Positions 1 to 7,516 of a stretch of DNA of 10,676 bases are shown one piece after another. The stretch comes from Moraxellaceae bacterium (lineage in GTDB: Bacteria; Pseudomonadota; Gammaproteobacteria; Pseudomonadales; Ketobacteraceae), in the NCBI GenBank assembly GCA_002402125.1, contig NVVG01000090.1, positions 6,536 to 17,211 on the forward strand, given 5' to 3'. Each line of letters begins with the position of its first letter. The stretch's first letter is position 1. A model generated the notes under the pieces. The model saw only the letters and a program-made list of their open reading frames with translations. It was not told where the DNA came from and did no database searches. Both the position numbers and the translations under genes were made by a program.

Positions 1-642
1 AAATTCATCCCTCTCGCAGAAGACACAGGCCTTATCATAAGTTTAGGAGAGTACATACTTAGAACAGCCTGCTATCAATATAAGGAATGGCAAGATAAGG
101 GCATTATCAATGGGCGACTGGCGGTAAATGTATCCTGCAAGCAATTCATGCAACCAGATTTCAGTCAACAAGTTGACAGCATCTTAAAAGCCACAGGGTT
201 AGATGGAAAATATTTAGAATTAGAAATAACAGAAAGTATGCTCATTCAAGATACCGAGAAGGCAATCGAAGTGATGAACGCTCTTCGTGAAATTAATATC
301 GAAATAGCGATCGATGATTTTGGCACCGGATATTCATCACTAAGTTATCTCAGTCGATTTCCGGTAAATACCTTGAAGATAGATCGCAGCTTTATTACCG
401 ATATAACCACATCAAGTCAGAATAGAAATATCGTCAAATCGATCATCAGCCTTGGACATAGCCTAAATTTAAACATTGTTATTGAAGGCGTAGAAACAAT
501 AGAACAAGCTAACGAAGTTCGAGAAATGGATGCCAAAGAATTCCAGGGATTCCTTTTTAGTAGGCCACTACCCACTGACAAATGTGAGAAATTTCTTAAA
601 GACAACGTGAATCTATACAAAAAACAGAATTTAGAGGAGTAA
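1..642 (+). CDS. EAL-domain c-di-GMP phosphodiesterase, C-terminal part (5' end outside window)
   Basis: The reading frame is open from base 1 to the TAA at 640-642, giving 213 visible residues; the true start is upstream of the window. EAL domains hydrolyse cyclic di-GMP to pGpG. The EAL signature itself lies upstream, but the other family landmarks are present, numbered from base 1: VNVS with Asn43, EITES with Glu75, DDFGTGYSSL with Asp105 and Asp106, LKIDRSF with Lys126, IEGVET with Glu162 and Glu165, and QGFLFSRPL with Gln182. These are the usual metal-binding and catalytic positions, so the domain looks active, provided the missing EAL motif is intact. The tail after the domain is short and lysine-rich. 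A sensor, PAS or GGDEF domain may precede it but cannot be seen. The gene converges on the chemosensory genes, so it is not part of their transcription unit. A methionine at 148 falls inside the domain and is not a credible start. Confidence 0.95.
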   Translation, partial: KFIPLAEDTGLIISLGEYILRTACYQYKEWQDKGIINGRLAVNVSCKQFMQPDFSQQVDSILKATGLDGKYLELEITESMLIQDTEKAIEVMNALREINIEIAIDDFGTGYSSLSYLSRFPVNTLKIDRSFITDITTSSQNRNIVKSIISLGHSLNLNIVIEGVETIEQANEVREMDAKEFQGFLFSRPLPTDKCEKFLKDNVNLYKKQNLEE

Positions 643-743
643 TCATCAGGCTTTGTTTGCATGTTGCTATGGGGGAATTCGCTATTACTGTTCAAGTATA
701 TCTTTAAACTAATGCCATTCTGATTTTTATATAAAGTCCTCTC

Positions 744-765
744 TGCCCTTCGCTACCGAAGGGCA
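744..765. terminator. Hairpin between convergent genes, probable bidirectional terminator
   Basis: TGCCCTTCG (744-752) and CGAAGGGCA (757-765) form a perfect 9-bp stem with a 4-nt loop (CTAC). It lies between the stop of the EAL gene (642) and the stop of MCP1 (782), where transcription from both strands meets. Neither side has a strong T-run: TATTT follows on the + strand, and CTTTATATAAAAA comes several bases downstream on the - strand. Termination is therefore inferred from stem strength and position rather than from a textbook U-tract. The rest of the 643-781 gap contains no gene I can support. Confidence 0.6.
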
Positions 766-781
766 CAGGATATTTAATAGC

Positions 782-2773
782 TTAACCGGTTCGATATCTG
801 CCCATTTCTTCGGCGGTATTATCGCTAGGTTGTCCAGATTTTTCGCGTTCCTCGTTTAATTGAAAATTGTCCACCTGTCCACGCACACCATCGGCAAGGC
901 GAGACACCTGGATCACGCTAGCGGTGATCTCTTCCGACGCCGATGCATTGTTCTCAGCGATGCGTTTCATAGCATCGACATTACTGTTAATCTCCTGCAC
1001 GGTACCACTTTGCTGCTCCATCGCCGTGGCAACGAGTCGTAGCATGTTATCGATATCCCCAGAAGACTGAAGAATAACATCCATATCCACCTGCACTTCT
1101 TCAGCAGTGGTCACCGCATTACCGGCATCTTTCACAGCTCGATCAACTAACTCCGTAATTTCTTTCGCAGAACTGGCTGAGTGTTCGGCTAGTTTTCGAA
1201 CCTCCTCTGCAACCACTGCAAATCCAGCCCCATGTTCTCCGGCGCGAGCGGCTTCAATGGCGGCATTTAACGACAGCATATTAGTCTGATTGGCAATCGC
1301 CCCGATAACATCGGTGATTTTGTTGATCTTGGTACTGTTCTGAGCGATTACTTTAACCACATCTACCATCTGCGCAACTTTTAGCTGGCCCTCGGTAATG
1401 AGTTGCACAGACTCCTGCGAGCTATTACTGGCTTGAGTTGTGTTATTGGCAACATCACTAATAGCTTGTCCGGATTGGTTGACGGCTAACGCTACTTGCG
1501 ATATCGCATGCAACTGATTCTGTGCGCCATCGGATATCTGCCCAATTGCACTGGATGTTTCTGAGGAGGCGGCAGCGACTTGACTGGCATTAACAGCAAT
1601 ATCAGACAACGTACTACACAGAACATCGATCGTTTTATTAACTGCTTGCTTCAGGGTATCTACATCACCCTTAAGCTCTATAGTAACCCGCTCAGCTAGG
1701 TTATTGTTCGCTACTTGTTCCATAACACGATTAATCTCGTTAATCGCCATCTCAATATTTGACATTGCATTATTGACTTTAGTTTTTAACTCGCCTTTTA
1801 CATCACCTTTGACACGACCACTGAAATCACCTTTCGAAAGTGAATCCATAACTTCAGTCAATGCCGACATAGTATTTTCTACGCTGTCTGCCGATGCATT
1901 AGTTGCAGATTTCAACATATCAAGATCACCCTTTAGTTCCGCAGTCACACGCCGGTCAAAACGTCCCTCTGCGACAGCAGCCATCACTTGGTTAACTTCA
2001 TTCATGGCTTCTTGCAGGCTTTCCATCATGCCGTTATAGGAGCGGGCTAACCACCCCATTTCGTCCTGGCTAGTTATATTGATACGTGTTGAAAATACAC
2101 AATTTTCTTCTACATCTTGCATACTGTTTTTTAGTATTTCGATAGGCGCAGTAATCATCTTTGCCAACGCAAACGCCGATACAATACCAACCAATAGAAT
2201 CAATAATAATGCGGCAACAGCAGCATAAATCATGAGACTATTGGATTCAATTACTCGTAGATTTGATCCCTGCACTTCTGATTCCAAAACATTTAGTAAT
2301 TCACCGATGTGATGTTTCACCTCTTCAGCAATCATTCGACCTTTGCCTATCAATGAGTTTCCTTTTACTCGATTATCGTCAACATAAGCATCCACCGCCT
2401 CTAGATTAACCGCCACATATGCCTCTAACTTTTCCATAAGTAATTTTGATAGCTCAGGTTCTATTGAGGATAAACCCGTTAACAATACCCGTAGCTTCTC
2501 GGCATTGGCTTCAAGCTCTTCTTCAGACTGATTTAACCAACTAACCGCTAAATCAACACTCCAATATTTGACTTCTGAAAAACGAAAATTAACCTCTCGA
2601 ATCATCTTTTGTTTTACCAGGATACCCTGTTGCAAATTAACTTCATCATCCGTATTTAGCGTTCCGGCAATAAAAAGTGATAATGCCGAAAATGTAATTG
2701 CCAAAACGAAACTATTGAACAACAGTATCTTGTTTCTAATCGATAAATCAGAAATAAAAGTCGAAATTCTCAT
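782..2773 (-). CDS. Methyl-accepting chemotaxis protein with helical periplasmic domain and stacked HAMP units (MCP1)
   Basis: A 663-residue membrane chemoreceptor expected to signal to CheA through CheW. Residues about 16-38 form the first membrane helix. Residues 40-178 are a periplasmic region rich in heptad-like helices, without Cache or PAS motifs, and look like a four-helix-bundle type sensor. Residues 180-205 form the second membrane helix and 205-257 a HAMP domain. Three further HAMP-like units follow at about 264-303, 309-348 and 351-390, carrying G-x-F/L...RV...KG(D/E) motifs. The signalling coiled coil spans about 391-640, with its hairpin tip at about 495-530 ([34 protein letters not shown]). 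The C terminus ends in RYRTG without a CheR-docking pentapeptide. The ATG at 2773 is preceded by AAGG with 7-nt spacing (2781-2784), which supports this start. It is the last gene of the - strand series, 78 bp after MCP2. The ligand is unknown. Confidence 0.95.
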   Translation of the reverse strand: MRISTFISDLSIRNKILLFNSFVLAITFSALSLFIAGTLNTDDEVNLQQGILVKQKMIREVNFRFSEVKYWSVDLAVSWLNQSEEELEANAEKLRVLLTGLSSIEPELSKLLMEKLEAYVAVNLEAVDAYVDDNRVKGNSLIGKGRMIAEEVKHHIGELLNVLESEVQGSNLRVIESNSLMIYAAVAALLLILLVGIVSAFALAKMITAPIEILKNSMQDVEENCVFSTRINITSQDEMGWLARSYNGMMESLQEAMNEVNQVMAAVAEGRFDRRVTAELKGDLDMLKSATNASADSVENTMSALTEVMDSLSKGDFSGRVKGDVKGELKTKVNNAMSNIEMAINEINRVMEQVANNNLAERVTIELKGDVDTLKQAVNKTIDVLCSTLSDIAVNASQVAAASSETSSAIGQISDGAQNQLHAISQVALAVNQSGQAISDVANNTTQASNSSQESVQLITEGQLKVAQMVDVVKVIAQNSTKINKITDVIGAIANQTNMLSLNAAIEAARAGEHGAGFAVVAEEVRKLAEHSASSAKEITELVDRAVKDAGNAVTTAEEVQVDMDVILQSSGDIDNMLRLVATAMEQQSGTVQEINSNVDAMKRIAENNASASEEITASVIQVSRLADGVRGQVDNFQLNEEREKSGQPSDNTAEEMGRYRTG

Positions 2774-2798
2774 AGGTTTACCTTAAATATTGTCTGTG

Positions 2799-2827
2799 TT
2801 GATAGCGATATTTTTAATACAAATCAA
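2799..2827 (-). promoter_or_regulatory. Candidate sigma70-type promoter for MCP1
   Basis: On the - strand, TTGATT (2822-2827) and TATCAA (2799-2804) are separated by exactly 17 nt, each matching 4 of 6 consensus bases. Transcription would start about 10 nt upstream of the AAGG ribosome site. The region is AT-rich, so chance matches are easy. It suggests MCP1 may have its own promoter in addition to any read-through from MCP2. Confidence 0.35.
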
Positions 2828-2831
2828 TTCA

Positions 2832-2849
2832 AAAATAGAATACTATTTT
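2832..2849 (-). terminator. Weak AT-rich hairpin after MCP2
   Basis: AAAATAG (2832-2838) and CTATTTT (2843-2849) can form a 7-bp stem with a 4-nt loop. Read on the - strand it lies just after the MCP2 stop codon and its 3' arm runs into TTTTT. Only one pair is G-C, so it would be at best a weak terminator or a 3'-end stabiliser; read-through into MCP1 is likely. Confidence 0.3.
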
Positions 2850-2851
2850 CG

Positions 2852-5617
2852 CTAATTACTACGTCTTTCCCAATTCTTATTTATGGAAACATCATTTTCT
2901 ACGTCTCTCCTTTCGTACAAAGCACTGTTCTGATCTCCTTTTCCAGGGTTGAAATCCGAGTCGCTGTTTTCTGCCAATTTAAAATTATCTACTTGAGATC
3001 TAACGCCATCAGCCAAGCGAGACACCTCAATTACAGTAGCGGTAATCTCCTCAGAAGCCGAGGCATTATTTTCGGCAACTCGTTTCATAGAGTCCACATT
3101 GCCGCCTATCTCTTGGGTGGTTGCACTTTGTTGCTCCATACCCGTCGCAATGCGCCGCAACATATCACTAATCTCACCAGAAGAATCAAGTATCGCATCC
3201 ATATCCTCCCGCACCTCTTGTGCCGTCTGCACCGCACTATCTGCTTCCTTCACAGCTTGACCCACTAACTCGGTAATCTCTTGGGCAGAGCTCGCTGAAT
3301 GTTCAGCCAATTTACGAACTTCCTCTGCCACCACCGCAAATCCAGCGCCATGCTCTCCGGCACGTGCGGCTTCAATTGCAGCATTTAGCGACAACATATT
3401 GGTCTGGTTAGCGATGGCACCTATAACGTCGGTAATTTTGTTTATCTTGGTACTGTTCTGGGCAATCACATTAACCACATCAACCATCTGTCCAACTTTC
3501 TCTTTCCCATTGGTGACTAGTTCTACCGAATTCTGTGCGCTAGTACTCGCATTTGCAGTGTCTTTAGCGGCATCGTTAATGCCCTGTCCGGACTGAGAAA
3601 CTGCAGTGGCTACTTGTGACAAGGCATGTAGTTGGTTCTGAGCACCATCGGAAATCTGGCCAATGGCATTAGACGTCTCTCCCGACGCACTTGCCACTTG
3701 ATTTGCATTAACGGCAATCTGTGACAATGTGCTACTCAACGCCTGAATTGTTTGATTGACGGCTTGTTTTAGCGTATCAAGATCTCCTTTTAACTCAGCC
3801 GTTATACGATTGGATAAGTCATTTGCGGCTACCTGAGTCATTACCCGATTTATTTCTCCAAAAGCCCGTTCTAACTCATCCATCGCGTCATTAACACTGC
3901 TCTGCATATGTTGAAACTCTCCATTAAACGAACCTTCCATGCGCTGGCCAAAGTCCCCTTGCCCCAACGCTGCAATCACCTCACTTAGGGTTTTCATGGT
4001 AAGCTCAACACTTCCCAGCGAATTATTGGTAGCCTCTTTAAGGCTATGCAGGTCACCCTTTAATTCCACCGTAACACGTCGACTAAAGTTTCCTTCTGCC
4101 ATTTCCACCATCACCATATTTACATCATTGACTGTTGCTTGTATGGATTGAACCAAACTGTTAAACGCTTGACTGCTTTGTCCCACTTCATCGGAACTTA
4201 CCACCTCGGTTCGTAGGGAAAAGTCACCGTTTTCCTCCACTGCCTTCATTACTTTGGTTAAATGTTCAATAGGATTGGTGAGTCTTCTGGAAAATAATAA
4301 CGAAAATATAGTGATGACAATAATGCTGATAAGTAAAATAACTAACATCTCATTTCTAAGTTGAGTAATTGAGGCTAAGGCTTCATCTTCGTCCATTTCA
4401 GACATTAAATACCAATCCAGGCCTGGAATGTTTAACGGTTTGTACGCGCTCAGCACACTGACATCTCTATAGTCTGGGAAAGTTTGAAATCCCGCTCCCG
4501 ACTCAATCACCGCATTCACCCCTTTTGTATCAACAGACTGAGAAATTACTGTTGTTTCCTTATTCTTAATATATTCAAGATCGCCTTTTGATAAATTTTC
4601 AGCCATAGTCTCAAAATAGGCTTTTGGGTCCTCTGCAAAAAACCGGGACATACTACGCATTTTCCCATCTTTTCCGACCAAATAGGTTTCTCCAGTTTCA
4701 CCAAACCCCGTTTCCTTCCACTTCTTTTCGTTGGTCATTATGGCGTTAATTTTACCAACCGGTATCTGGAATATCAGTACGCCTATTAGTGTTTCACCAT
4801 CATAAATGGGGGATGAGATAAAAGCCGCAGGGGCATCGTAACTTGGAAAATATCTATCCATATCGGTAATACCAATAAACCCCTTCGAGTTAGCGCTAAC
4901 CGATTTTCTAAAAGCACTTCCAATTCCAGAATCCGCAAATGGCCCAGTTTTTAGGGAGGTTGCAAAATCCAATTCCTTAAATACCGAATAGACTATATTG
5001 CCGTTTTTCGCATCAACCAAAAATATGTCGTAGTAACCAAATTCATAGAGGTAATCTTTGAAACTTGGATGATATTTCTGATGAAGTTCAGACCATTCGC
5101 TCTTGTCTCGCTGAAACATCAACTCATCCTTCTGCCCTAAGGGATGAGAATTCGCACTAATATAACTATATTGCAGTGCCTTGGCGTTGATGTTTAAGCT
5201 TGATAGATTTTTCAACAAATCCTTAGCTTTGTTACCGCCATTAGTACTTTCATATTCTCGGCCAAATTGGCCAATATAGTAATTTTCAAGTGAACCGTCT
5301 ATATCAGCATCTTTTTCCCGTAGACTATTTTCGGTGTACAACGAGAAAGCACTGCTAAATGATTTCATCGCGTCTATGGTAAGCGAATTGTTTGATAACA
5401 CTCGAATTTGTCCTTCCATGGTTTTAAACAGGCTTTCTACCTGAACTGCTTTAATGTCCCTAACGGCACTTAATTTCTCACCGGCCTCATTTATAAACCC
5501 ATTTGCACTGCTTGACCACGCTTGCCATGATATTAGTATTGCGGGCAATAACCCCACAACCAAAAATGACGCTATTAATTTTGTCTTAAGTGTAAACTGC
5601 CCAATAATCTTGTTCAT
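2852..5617 (-). CDS. Methyl-accepting chemotaxis protein with dCache-type periplasmic sensor and stacked HAMP units (MCP2)
   Basis: A 921-residue chemoreceptor. Residues about 13-31 form the first membrane helix and 423-442 the second, leaving roughly 390 periplasmic residues. This length and the motifs fit a double Cache sensor: a long N-terminal helix, YYDIFLVDAKNGNIVYS (195-211), GFIGITDMDRYFPSYDAPAA (246-265), SSPIYDGETLIGVLIFQIP (268-286), then a membrane-distal to membrane-proximal transition at GETGETYLVGKDGKMRS (306-322). Residues 443-495 form a HAMP domain, and three HAMP-like units follow at about 503-542, 548-587 and 593-632. The signalling domain covers about 633-880, with the tip at about 737-772, nearly identical to MCP1. 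A polar tail of some 40 residues ends in NWERRSN. The start at 5617 has only a weak purine-rich site (AGAGA, 8 nt upstream). The family binds small molecules such as amino or organic acids directly; which one is not readable here. Confidence 0.95.
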   Translation of the reverse strand: MNKIIGQFTLKTKLIASFLVVGLLPAILISWQAWSSSANGFINEAGEKLSAVRDIKAVQVESLFKTMEGQIRVLSNNSLTIDAMKSFSSAFSLYTENSLREKDADIDGSLENYYIGQFGREYESTNGGNKAKDLLKNLSSLNINAKALQYSYISANSHPLGQKDELMFQRDKSEWSELHQKYHPSFKDYLYEFGYYDIFLVDAKNGNIVYSVFKELDFATSLKTGPFADSGIGSAFRKSVSANSKGFIGITDMDRYFPSYDAPAAFISSPIYDGETLIGVLIFQIPVGKINAIMTNEKKWKETGFGETGETYLVGKDGKMRSMSRFFAEDPKAYFETMAENLSKGDLEYIKNKETTVISQSVDTKGVNAVIESGAGFQTFPDYRDVSVLSAYKPLNIPGLDWYLMSEMDEDEALASITQLRNEMLVILLISIIVITIFSLLFSRRLTNPIEHLTKVMKAVEENGDFSLRTEVVSSDEVGQSSQAFNSLVQSIQATVNDVNMVMVEMAEGNFSRRVTVELKGDLHSLKEATNNSLGSVELTMKTLSEVIAALGQGDFGQRMEGSFNGEFQHMQSSVNDAMDELERAFGEINRVMTQVAANDLSNRITAELKGDLDTLKQAVNQTIQALSSTLSQIAVNANQVASASGETSNAIGQISDGAQNQLHALSQVATAVSQSGQGINDAAKDTANASTSAQNSVELVTNGKEKVGQMVDVVNVIAQNSTKINKITDVIGAIANQTNMLSLNAAIEAARAGEHGAGFAVVAEEVRKLAEHSASSAQEITELVGQAVKEADSAVQTAQEVREDMDAILDSSGEISDMLRRIATGMEQQSATTQEIGGNVDSMKRVAENNASASEEITATVIEVSRLADGVRSQVDNFKLAENSDSDFNPGKGDQNSALYERRDVENDVSINKNWERRSN

Positions 5618-5749
5618 CGTAATAATCTCTACTAGTGATATACGTTACTCTCCCCCAACATGTTTAGTTAGAGAAGACGCAATTATTTAAATTAATCCAA
5701 ACATCCATAATGGACACACTTTTTCAAACTCTGATTCATCGAATTATGA

Positions 5750-6976
5750 CTATCGAATTTTCAATTTCGCCAGTAACGATGGTAGCGTTCCTGAAACATC
5801 TCTCCACGCATCGATACCTGACTTCAAATCAGATACTTTCTCAGCTGCTTCTTCTACATAATTAGCGCTTTCATTTGCTGTGGTTGATACTCTGTCCAAA
5901 TGATAAGCTGTTTTATCTGTGGAACTATCCGCACTCTCATCGCTCGAGGAGGCAATATCACGAATCATATTTAATACTTCTCGTGTCTCAATAACAATAG
6001 CATCAAGAGATCTTCCTGCCTCATCGGCCAACGCAATACCAGCAGAAACTTCCACGTTTGCCTGCTTCATTACTAAGGCCGTTTCAACAACGCCATTTTG
6101 AATGGTCGTAACAACATCTTCTATACGTCGAGTCGCATTCGTTGTATTGTTTGCAAGGCTTCTTACTTCATCAGCTACCACTGCAAAACCACGCCCTTGC
6201 TCTCCTGCACGAGCCGCTTCAATTGCGGCATTTAACGCCAACAGGTTAGTTTGTGAGGCAATATTTCCAATCATGGCGACCATATCCCCAATATCCTCAC
6301 AAGATTGATTAAGCTGTTCAATTCGATGCACCGATTTATCAACCACATCCGATATACATTGAATCTTCGAAATGGTTTTTAAAACAACATCACCACCTGC
6401 TTTGGCAGTTTCCTCACTTTGTTTGGAGCAGTATGCAGCCTGAGCATTGACCGCTGCATTACTAACAATGGTATAAACCATGTCTTCTATTGAAGTACTA
6501 ACGACAGCGTTATTTTCTCGTTGCTTTGCTACGATATCACTCAACACTTCACCTGCTTCAATTATTTTGTAAGATGCGGCCTCGGATTTCATCACGCCAT
6601 CCCTGACCTGCAAAACGATCTCAACAAAATGAGATATTGATAATGAAAACTGTCTGTAGGTTAGTTTTGCTTCATCGTTGGTATTCTCTATGCTGTTTTC
6701 TTCAACAAAAGAAAAATTCCCATTATTCAACATTTTGGCCAATTCAGAAAAACGTCGTAATCCGCGCCGCTGTATCAACAATAAGGTCGTTGCAGTTAGA
6801 ACAATAAATAATAGAGCAACAACAACATTCATTGAAATCGCCAATGCATCGCCAATAGTTTCGATATTTTCATAGGTATAACCTGCAAAGGTTATCAGCA
6901 AACTGCATTGAATCACCACAAGAAACATGACAATAGTCTTTGTTGACATCCTATCCATCAATTTAAACGATCTCAT
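5750..6976 (-). CDS. Short methyl-accepting chemotaxis-like transducer with minimal periplasmic loop (MCP3)
   Basis: Using the ATG at 6974-6976 the product is 408 residues. Two membrane helices (about 14-34 and 46-69) are separated by only about 11 residues, so there is no room for a periplasmic sensor domain. A poorly conserved HAMP-like linker follows (about 70-120), then a long signalling coiled coil whose tip is [20 protein letters not shown] (241-260) followed by [17 protein letters not shown]. The tip differs from MCP1 and MCP2 (GEQGRG instead of [16 protein letters not shown] instead of [10 protein letters not shown]). A GTG three codons upstream (6983-6985) is in frame, but AAGGG ends immediately next to it. 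The same AAGGG stands 8 nt before the ATG, so I prefer the ATG. The gene lies 84 bp downstream of the CheW-like gene and 132 bp upstream of MCP2. It probably senses through the membrane or cytoplasm, or relays another protein's signal; this is inference. Confidence 0.92.
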   Translation of the reverse strand: MRSFKLMDRMSTKTIVMFLVVIQCSLLITFAGYTYENIETIGDALAISMNVVVALLFIVLTATTLLLIQRRGLRRFSELAKMLNNGNFSFVEENSIENTNDEAKLTYRQFSLSISHFVEIVLQVRDGVMKSEAASYKIIEAGEVLSDIVAKQRENNAVVSTSIEDMVYTIVSNAAVNAQAAYCSKQSEETAKAGGDVVLKTISKIQCISDVVDKSVHRIEQLNQSCEDIGDMVAMIGNIASQTNLLALNAAIEAARAGEQGRGFAVVADEVRSLANNTTNATRRIEDVVTTIQNGVVETALVMKQANVEVSAGIALADEAGRSLDAIVIETREVLNMIRDIASSSDESADSSTDKTAYHLDRVSTTANESANYVEEAAEKVSDLKSGIDAWRDVSGTLPSLLAKLKIR

Positions 6977-6990
6977 ACAAAACACCCTTC

Positions 6991-7046
6991 ATAGTTCTAA
7001 ATACATAGTTAGAAATTAATGGTTCTAAATTAATGGTTCTAAAATA
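6991..7046. repeat. Tandem array of four 14-nt units upstream of MCP3
   Basis: Four consecutive 14-mers in exact register: ATAGTTCTAAATAC (6991-7004), ATAGTTAGAAATTA (7005-7018), ATGGTTCTAAATTA (7019-7032) and ATGGTTCTAAAATA (7033-7046). AAATTAATGGTTCT is repeated perfectly at 7013-7026 and 7027-7040. A fifth, decayed unit may occupy 7047-7060. The array fills most of the gap between the CheW-like gene's stop and the MCP3 ribosome site and ends 14 bp before the ATG. It could be a protein-binding array or simply slippage in AT-rich non-coding DNA. Confidence 0.85.
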
Positions 7047-7050
7047 TCAA
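7022..7050 (-). promoter_or_regulatory. Candidate promoter for MCP3 overlapping the 14-nt array
   Basis: On the - strand, TTGATA (7045-7050, 5 of 6 consensus) is followed after 17 nt by TAGAAC (7022-7027, 4 of 6). An alternative pair is TTGAAT (7050-7055) and TAATTT (7027-7032), also with 17-nt spacing. Either would place the start of transcription inside the repeat array, about 35-40 nt before the ATG. Low certainty because of the AT-rich background. Confidence 0.3.
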
Positions 7051-7060
7051 TTCAAAATCA

Positions 7061-7516
7061 TTAACTCATAATCGTCATTTCAGTGGGAAATGGATTCCTC
7101 AAGCAATAAACCTGTCTAGATTCATCTTTATCAATGTAAACTTTGTCAAAATATCTAGATAGTTTGTCTGGCACTATGGGTAACGGTACGAATGCATCTA
7201 ACCCAAGTTTAAGAATTCGTAATATTTGGTCCACAACAAAAAATATTGGCGGATGGTCCGGCGAATAACGGTAGACCACGCCAACCTTATCACTGGAGTT
7301 TGTAGCCGACGGTAATTCCAACATTTCTCTCATTGTGACAACTGCCAACAACTGGTCACGCCAATTCATATGACCGGCCGCGCACAACCCCTTGTTATCT
7401 TCTTGGGAGTTATCCTCTCGACCGTTATCCTTCGGAAACGGTATAACTTCATGAACAGCGTCACTATCCAGCAACACGGGAATTGTTCCAACCATGACAT
7501 AAAGGAAACTTCTCAT
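7061..7516 (-). CDS. CheW-like adaptor protein
   Basis: A 151-residue soluble protein that fits a single CheW domain, the adaptor that links receptor tips to the CheA regulatory domain. Support: an N-terminal beta strand FLYVMVGTIPVLLDSDAVHE (4-23); HMNWRDQLLAVVTMREML (49-66), matching the family's N-R-G-x-x-x-P-V-x-D-L-R region with the Arg kept at 53 but Gly and Pro replaced; IFFVVDQILRILKL (91-104); and YFDKVYIDKDESRQVYCL (122-139). The protein is divergent and carries an acidic insertion at about 29-44. The ATG at 7514-7516 overlaps the cheA TGA (7513-7515) as ATGA, which indicates translational coupling and fixes the start. The adjacent cheA and receptor genes support the role. It could be a CheW paralogue specific to this CheA rather than the general chemotaxis adaptor. 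Confidence 0.85.
   Translation of the reverse strand: MRSFLYVMVGTIPVLLDSDAVHEVIPFPKDNGREDNSQEDNKGLCAAGHMNWRDQLLAVVTMREMLELPSATNSSDKVGVVYRYSPDHPPIFFVVDQILRILKLGLDAFVPLPIVPDKLSRYFDKVYIDKDESRQVYCLRNPFPTEMTIMS

Noticed and set aside
860..2039. Several + strand open frames opposite MCP1
   Set aside because: They are antisense to a well-supported receptor, lie in its conserved coiled-coil codons and show no recognisable protein features.
1604..4111. Repeated DNA in MCP1 and MCP2 as a mobile or recombination element
   Set aside because: The similarity follows the protein reading frame with synonymous differences, so it reflects paralogous domains, not a DNA-level repeat.
5618..5749. A sigma28-type promoter before MCP2 (CTAAAC at about 5670 followed by GTAACGTA)
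   Set aside because: The downstream half does not resemble GCCGATAA; not enough to call.
5737..5764. ATCGAATT repeated 14 nt apart across the MCP3 stop codon, as a third 14-nt array
   Set aside because: Only two 8-mers match and flanking bases do not continue the register; chance is sufficient.
6977..6985. GTG at 6983-6985 as the start of MCP3 (three residues longer)
   Set aside because: The AAGGG ribosome site directly abuts this GTG, leaving no spacing; the ATG at 6974-6976 is 8 nt from the same site.
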